This document shows positions 25,293 through 29,420 of a DNA stretch of 29,420 nt, in pieces. This DNA comes from UBA9619 sp964630665 (GTDB lineage: Bacteria; Pseudomonadota; Gammaproteobacteria; Arenicellales; UBA868), in the NCBI GenBank assembly GCA_964630665.1, contig CAZVVN010000038.1, positions 1 to 29,420 on the forward strand. The letters run 5' to 3'. The notes beneath the pieces were generated by a model, which was not told the DNA's origin, ran no database searches, and saw only the letters and a program-made list of their open reading frames with translations. How positions within the stretch are numbered: position 1 is the stretch's first letter; every line of letters begins with the position of its first letter. A program made the position numbers and the translations under genes.

Positions 25293-27776
25293 CTACAGAG
25301 TCGGCCGCTCTTCTATGGTTTCGTAGATCTCGATCTGGTCGCCTTGTTTAACATCGTTGTAGTTCTTAACGCCGATCCCGCATTCGAAACCTGCTTTAAC
25401 TTCATTCACGTCATCTTTGAATCTGCGTAAAGAATCTATTTGTCCCTCATAGATCACTACGTTATCCCTCAAAACGCGGACTGGCAGGCTTCTCCTCACC
25501 TCACCATCGACCACACGACAGCCTGCAATAGCGCCGAGTTTGGAAACCCGAAAAACCTCCCTTACCTCAGCCAACCCGATGGTCTGCTCTCTCAGTACCG
25601 GCGCCATCATGCCGGTCAGCACGCCCTTGATGTCATCGACCGCGTTGTAGATCACATTGTAATAGTGAACCTCCACCCCTTCGCTTTCAATCAGCTTGCG
25701 GGCAGTCGCATCGGCTCTCACGTTGAACCCGATGATCATGGCGGAAGAAGCGGTTGCCAGATTGACATCTGACTCATTGATCCCACCCACCATTCCATGG
25801 ATAACGTGAACACCTGCCTTGTCGCCAGAAAGTCCCTCCAGAGTGTCACTGAGCGCCTCTACAGACCCTTGAACATCCGCCTTGATTATCAGATTAAGAA
25901 TCGATTTCTCGCCTTCCTCCATCTGCTCGAACATGCTCTCGAGTTTGAATTTTTGCTGCTTGGCAAGCTTGACTTCCTTGAACCTGCTCTGCCGGTAGGT
26001 GCCAATCTCGCGCGCTTTCCGTTCATCGGGCACCACGTTGGCTTCGTCGCCGGACTCTGGAACCCCGGCCAGGCCCTGCACCTCAACTGGTGTAGACGGC
26101 CCCGCTTCGGCGATTGTCCTCCCCGAATCGCTGTTCATAACCCGGATCCGTCCGTATTCTCTACCGACCAACAGGACATCTCCTTTTCGCAGGGTGCCAT
26201 TTCGGACCAATATGGTCGCAACAGCACCTCGACCCCTGTCCAGGCGCGCTTCAATAACCGTACCGCTTGCTGGGCCGTCAACAGGTGCATTCAGATCAAG
26301 CAGTTCAGACTGAAGGAGTATCGATTCGAGCAACTCGTCGACCCCTTGGCCGGTAGCGGCGGAGACTTCGTTGACCAACACGTCTCCTCCCCATTCCTCG
26401 GGCACCACTTCCTGTGCGGTGAGTTCCTGTTTGACCCGCTCGACATCTGCATCCTCCCGATCGATTTTGTTGATTGCAACAATCATCGGCACATCTGCTG
26501 TGCGGGCATGATTGATCGCCTCTACAGTCTGCGGCTTGACCCCATCATCCGCCGCTACGATCAATACCACAAGATCGGTAACTTCGGCTCCACGGGAACG
26601 CATAGCACTGAAAGCCTCGTGACCTGGCGTATCCAGGAAAGTGATCGTGCCCCTGTCGGTTGGGACCCGGTAGGCACCAATATGCTGCGTGATCCCTCCG
26701 GCTTCACCAGCGGCGACCTTGGTTTTGCGCAGGTAATCCAGCAGTGACGTCTTCCCATGGTCCACGTGTCCCATCACGGTAACAACCGGCGCTCTGGGAT
26801 GAAGGGCAAAATCGCCTTCATCGTCCTTAAGCAGCAGTGATTCGGGATCTTCAGTGGTTGCCGCCCGGGCACTGTGTCCCATCTCCTCGACCACCAGGAT
26901 CGCCGTATCCTGGTCGAGCACCTGGTTTATGGTAACCATACTACCCATGTCCATCAGGACTTTGATCACCTCGGCAGCCTTGATCGACATCGCCTGCGCA
27001 AGTTCAGCGACCGTAATGGTCTCAGGAACATCCACCATTCGTTGAATCGGTTCAGTAGGTCGTTCAAAAGCATGCTGACCTGCAGTTGCCGATGTAAGTT
27101 TCCTGGGTTTAGTCGTCGATCGGCTTTTCCGGCGCCCTCGCTTGCCACCGGCGAGATGCAGTTCTTCTTCACCGGTCGATCTATCTTTCCCCTTCTTCTT
27201 ACGTGGCTTGTCCTCCCGGCGCCCGGAAGGCTTGGCATCACCTGGTGGAATGACAGCCAACTCCGGTGCTGCTACCGTCGGTGTATCGGCCTGAGACAGC
27301 TGGTCGGACTGTTCTTTTGCTTTGGCTTCGGCTTCGGCCGCTTGTGCAGCGGCTTCTTCTACAGCTTTCTTTTCAGCCTCGGCTTTCGCTTTGGCTTGCT
27401 CTTCCGCCGCCAGTCGTGCGGCTTTCTCTGCCTCAGCAGCCTCCCGAGCGACCTGCTGCTGGCGCTGAAGATCCCCACGTTTAACGTAAGTTCGGCGCTT
27501 CTTGACTTCGACGTGTACCGTCCGTGCCCCACCGGTCCGGGAGGTCTGGCGAACAGCGCTCGTGGTCCGCCGTTTCAACGTGATGCTGCGCTGCGGGTCG
27601 GCAGCTATCGAAGCGTCGCCTCCGCGAAGATATGCAAGCAGAGTTTCCTTTTCCTTGTCATCGAGATCTCCTTCAGCATTTTTTGTGGAAATGCCGGCTG
27701 CTTCAAGCTGTTGGAGAAGCCTCTCTGAGCTTACACCAATCTGCTCAGCGAACTTTTTTACGGTGACTGCTGCCAT
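25293..27776 (-). CDS. infB: Translation initiation factor IF-2
   Basis: IF-2 is the GTPase that brings fMet-tRNA to the 30S subunit and drives subunit joining. The 827-residue length suits the long proteobacterial form. It has an N-terminal IF2_N domain (MAAVTVKKFAEQIGVSSERL) and a highly charged Ala/Glu/Lys-rich coiled segment (about 110-190). A second IF2_N-like region (TVAELAQAMSIKAAEVIKVL) precedes the G domain, with G1 VMGHVDHGKTSLLDYL, G2 EAGGITQHIGA, G3 DTPGHEAFSAMRSRGA and G4 NKID. Domains II-IV complete it, ending in the initiator-tRNA-binding barrel. I chose the ATG at 27774-27776; 16 upstream in-frame residues overlap nusA and lack family support. It follows nusA by 19 bases. Confidence 0.97.
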   Translation of the reverse strand: MAAVTVKKFAEQIGVSSERLLQQLEAAGISTKNAEGDLDDKEKETLLAYLRGGDASIAADPQRSITLKRRTTSAVRQTSRTGGARTVHVEVKKRRTYVKRGDLQRQQQVAREAAEAEKAARLAAEEQAKAKAEAEKKAVEEAAAQAAEAEAKAKEQSDQLSQADTPTVAAPELAVIPPGDAKPSGRREDKPRKKKGKDRSTGEEELHLAGGKRGRRKSRSTTKPRKLTSATAGQHAFERPTEPIQRMVDVPETITVAELAQAMSIKAAEVIKVLMDMGSMVTINQVLDQDTAILVVEEMGHSARAATTEDPESLLLKDDEGDFALHPRAPVVTVMGHVDHGKTSLLDYLRKTKVAAGEAGGITQHIGAYRVPTDRGTITFLDTPGHEAFSAMRSRGAEVTDLVVLIVAADDGVKPQTVEAINHARTADVPMIVAINKIDREDADVERVKQELTAQEVVPEEWGGDVLVNEVSAATGQGVDELLESILLQSELLDLNAPVDGPASGTVIEARLDRGRGAVATILVRNGTLRKGDVLLVGREYGRIRVMNSDSGRTIAEAGPSTPVEVQGLAGVPESGDEANVVPDERKAREIGTYRQSRFKEVKLAKQQKFKLESMFEQMEEGEKSILNLIIKADVQGSVEALSDTLEGLSGDKAGVHVIHGMVGGINESDVNLATASSAMIIGFNVRADATARKLIESEGVEVHYYNVIYNAVDDIKGVLTGMMAPVLREQTIGLAEVREVFRVSKLGAIAGCRVVDGEVRRSLPVRVLRDNVVIYEGQIDSLRRFKDDVNEVKAGFECGIGVKNYNDVKQGDQIEIYETIEERPTL

Positions 27777-27795
27777 AATTGCCTGCCCTACTTGT

Positions 27796-29289
27796 TTACT
27801 GCGCTTCGGCGAACCACGGTGCACGTGCAGTCATAATCAACTCCGCTGCCCGCTCCTCTTCGATGCCACTCAACTCTACCAGTTCATCGGTTGCGCAATC
27901 CGCCAATTCTTCCATCGATCTAACCCCATTCAAAGCAAAGAGTTTTGCTGTCTCTTCATCCATGCCATCCAAGGAAAGCAGATCGTCTTCGGGCCGTGTT
28001 TGCTCGAGTTCCATGATTTCCCGAATGTCAAGGTAATCTTTAGCCCGCTGTCTTAGCTGATCGACAAGTTCTTCGTCGAACCCTTCTATATCGATCAACT
28101 CCTGGATCGGCACATAGGCAACTTCGTCTGGAGTCAGGAAGCCTTCCTCGACCAACACTTCGGCCACATCACTATCGATATTCAGCTGCTCCATCAGTCG
28201 TTGAGCGGTCTCCTGCGCTTCCAGCTCTGCTTTCTCCGCTGCGGCTTCATCGGTCATGATGTTGAGCTCCCAGCCGGTCAGTTCTGACGCCAGCCGGACA
28301 TTCTGTCCTCCCCGACCAATCGCAAGAGACAACTGGTTTTCATCCACCACGACATCCATCGTCTGAGAATCCTCGTCAATAATGATCGAATCGACCTCGG
28401 CCGGCTGCAAGGCCTTGATAACAAATTCCGCCGGAGACTCTGTCCAGGTAATGATATCGATTCGTTCGAGGTTCAGTTCATTGGAAACACTTTGGACCCT
28501 GGCACCCCGAATACCCACACAAGCCCCCACCGGATCGATCTTTGGGTCGTGTGATTTCACGGCAATCTTGGCGCGAGAGCCTGGATCCCGAGATGCACCC
28601 AGGACCTCTATGATGCCCTGTCCGACTTCCGGGACTTCAAGCTGGAACAGTTTTATCACTAGCTCGGGGCTTCTGCGATCCAGAATCAACTGCGGGCCCC
28701 TGGCTTCTGACCTAACCTCGGTGAGAATACTTTTTATGCGATCACCGTTGCGCAGCGCTTCCCTGTCGATCCACGCTGGCCTGGGAAGGGATGCCTCTAC
28801 GTTTTCGATATCGACTATTGCCTCGCGGTGGCCGACCCTCTTGACGACCCCCTGGACCATTTCGTTCACACGATCCTTGAAGGTTTCATAGATCCTCAAT
28901 CGCTCGGCTTCCCGGACCTTCTGGTTGATGACCTGCTTGGCGGCCTGGGCTTCTATCCGGCCGAACGTCGCCACGACCTCGAGCGGTTCCTCTACGACAC
29001 CCCCAACCTCGTGGGTAGCTTCCGGATAACTGATCTCAGCAGCGGCCAGCGTCATCTGGCTCGAAGGAGCTTCCAGATCTACATCGTCGTCGACGATTTC
29101 CCATTGTCGGAATGCTTCGTAGTCACCCGTTTGCCGATCTATGGAGACACGAACCTCTATGTCCTCACGGTTACGTTTTCGGGTAGCTGTCGCTAGAGCA
29201 GCTTCGATCGCCTCGAAAACCACGGACTCTTCCAATTCCTTTTCCTTAGAGAGCACATCTGCCATCATCAGCACGTCGTCTTTTGTCAT
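27796..29289 (-). CDS. nusA: Transcription termination/antitermination factor NusA
   Basis: NusA binds RNA polymerase and affects pausing, termination and rRNA antitermination. The 497-residue protein has the polymerase-binding N-terminal domain (VVFEAIEAALATATRKR), then an S1 domain (about 130-200), then KH1 and KH2 (KIDPVGACVGIRGARVQ and LAIGRGGQNVRLASELTGW). Two C-terminal acidic repeats follow (DSDVAEVLVEEGFLTPDEVA and a related segment about 75 residues later) of the E. coli AR1/AR2 type. The ATG at 29287-29289 has GAGGG upstream and lies 24 bases after the rimP stop. It forms the rimP-nusA-infB-rbfA-truB run. Confidence 0.97.
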   Translation of the reverse strand: MTKDDVLMMADVLSKEKELEESVVFEAIEAALATATRKRNREDIEVRVSIDRQTGDYEAFRQWEIVDDDVDLEAPSSQMTLAAAEISYPEATHEVGGVVEEPLEVVATFGRIEAQAAKQVINQKVREAERLRIYETFKDRVNEMVQGVVKRVGHREAIVDIENVEASLPRPAWIDREALRNGDRIKSILTEVRSEARGPQLILDRRSPELVIKLFQLEVPEVGQGIIEVLGASRDPGSRAKIAVKSHDPKIDPVGACVGIRGARVQSVSNELNLERIDIITWTESPAEFVIKALQPAEVDSIIIDEDSQTMDVVVDENQLSLAIGRGGQNVRLASELTGWELNIMTDEAAAEKAELEAQETAQRLMEQLNIDSDVAEVLVEEGFLTPDEVAYVPIQELIDIEGFDEELVDQLRQRAKDYLDIREIMELEQTRPEDDLLSLDGMDEETAKLFALNGVRSMEELADCATDELVELSGIEEERAAELIMTARAPWFAEAQ

Positions 29290-29313
29290 ACCACTGCCCT
29301 CACAATCTTCGAA

Positions 29314-29420
29314 TTATCCACGCGAATGACCTATCTCGTACTCAGACACCAGCTTTGCCCGTTCCATATCTGCATATGGCAGTTCATAACATTCCCCATC
29401 AACGTCCACTACAGCCTGGC
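29314..29420 (-). CDS. rimP: Ribosome maturation factor RimP, 3' end only
   Basis: Reading the minus strand from the right edge gives 34 complete codons ending in TAA at 29314-29316: QAVVDVDGECYELPYADMER then AKLVSEYEIGHSRG. This matches the C-terminal Sm-like domain of RimP, with its typical V-DG...LP...I-KA-LV motif, and RimP immediately precedes nusA across Proteobacteria. The rest of the gene lies beyond the window. The 24-base gap to nusA suggests co-transcription. Confidence 0.85.
   Translation of the reverse strand, partial: QAVVDVDGECYELPYADMERAKLVSEYEIGHSRG

Noticed and set aside
25797..26747. A 316-residue plus-strand open reading frame opposite infB
   Set aside because: It is antisense to well-conserved IF-2 codons and resembles no protein family; the same applies to other long antisense frames over pnp, nusA and mutL.

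Overview
The window reads as a core-genome segment of a gammaproteobacterium, probably free-living and of moderate GC. Evidence is the gene content and order. It carries the hfq-hflX-hflK-hflC-DUF2065-purA block, the orn/queG/nnr/tsaE/amiB/mutL/miaA block, and the rimP-nusA-infB-rbfA-truB-rpsO-pnp block, each in the order familiar from Escherichia and Pseudomonas. No insertion sequence, phage gene, CRISPR array or defence gene was seen, and no gene-free stretch exceeds 300 bases.

Layout. (1) 1-1347, minus strand: apbC/mrp followed by the 5' part of dcd, which runs off the left edge. (2) 1566-4990, plus strand: metG, a soluble orphan RsxB-type ferredoxin, and nth. (3) 5014-7564, minus: rlmB and an rnr gene shortened at its N-terminus. 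(4) 7816-7902, plus: tRNA-Leu(CAG) with its own strong promoter, lying opposite to its neighbours. (5) 7932-19697, minus: purA, a DUF2065 gene, hflC, hflK, hflX, hfq, miaA, mutL, amiB, tsaE and nnr (listed left to right, so transcription runs in the reverse order). (6) 19718-20821, plus: queG, divergent from nnr and overlapping the end of orn. (7) 20793-29420, minus: orn, pnp, rpsO, truB, rbfA, infB, nusA and the 3' end of rimP, which enters from the right edge.

The genes are mostly about RNA and translation. They cover transcription elongation (NusA), initiation (IF2), ribosome assembly (RimP, RbfA, S15, HflX), tRNA and rRNA modification (TruB, MiaA, TsaE, QueG, RlmB), RNA chaperoning (Hfq) and 3'-5' RNA decay (PNPase, Orn, RNase R). 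Others serve DNA repair (MutL, Nth), nucleotide synthesis (PurA, Dcd), cell wall turnover (AmiB), protease control at the membrane (HflKC), metabolite repair (Nnr) and Fe-S handling (Mrp, the RsxB-like ferredoxin).

The most notable departures from the textbook versions are an RNase R lacking both N-terminal cold-shock domains, a lone RsxB-like protein without a membrane anchor where Pseudomonas-type genomes carry a whole rnf operon, and a MiaA with Ala in place of the near-invariant Thr of the VGGT motif. Two patterns in regulatory DNA also stand out: a 14-bp palindrome on the nnr/queG divergent start region and alternating complementary segments between pnp and orn. I found no convincing new multi-gene system.
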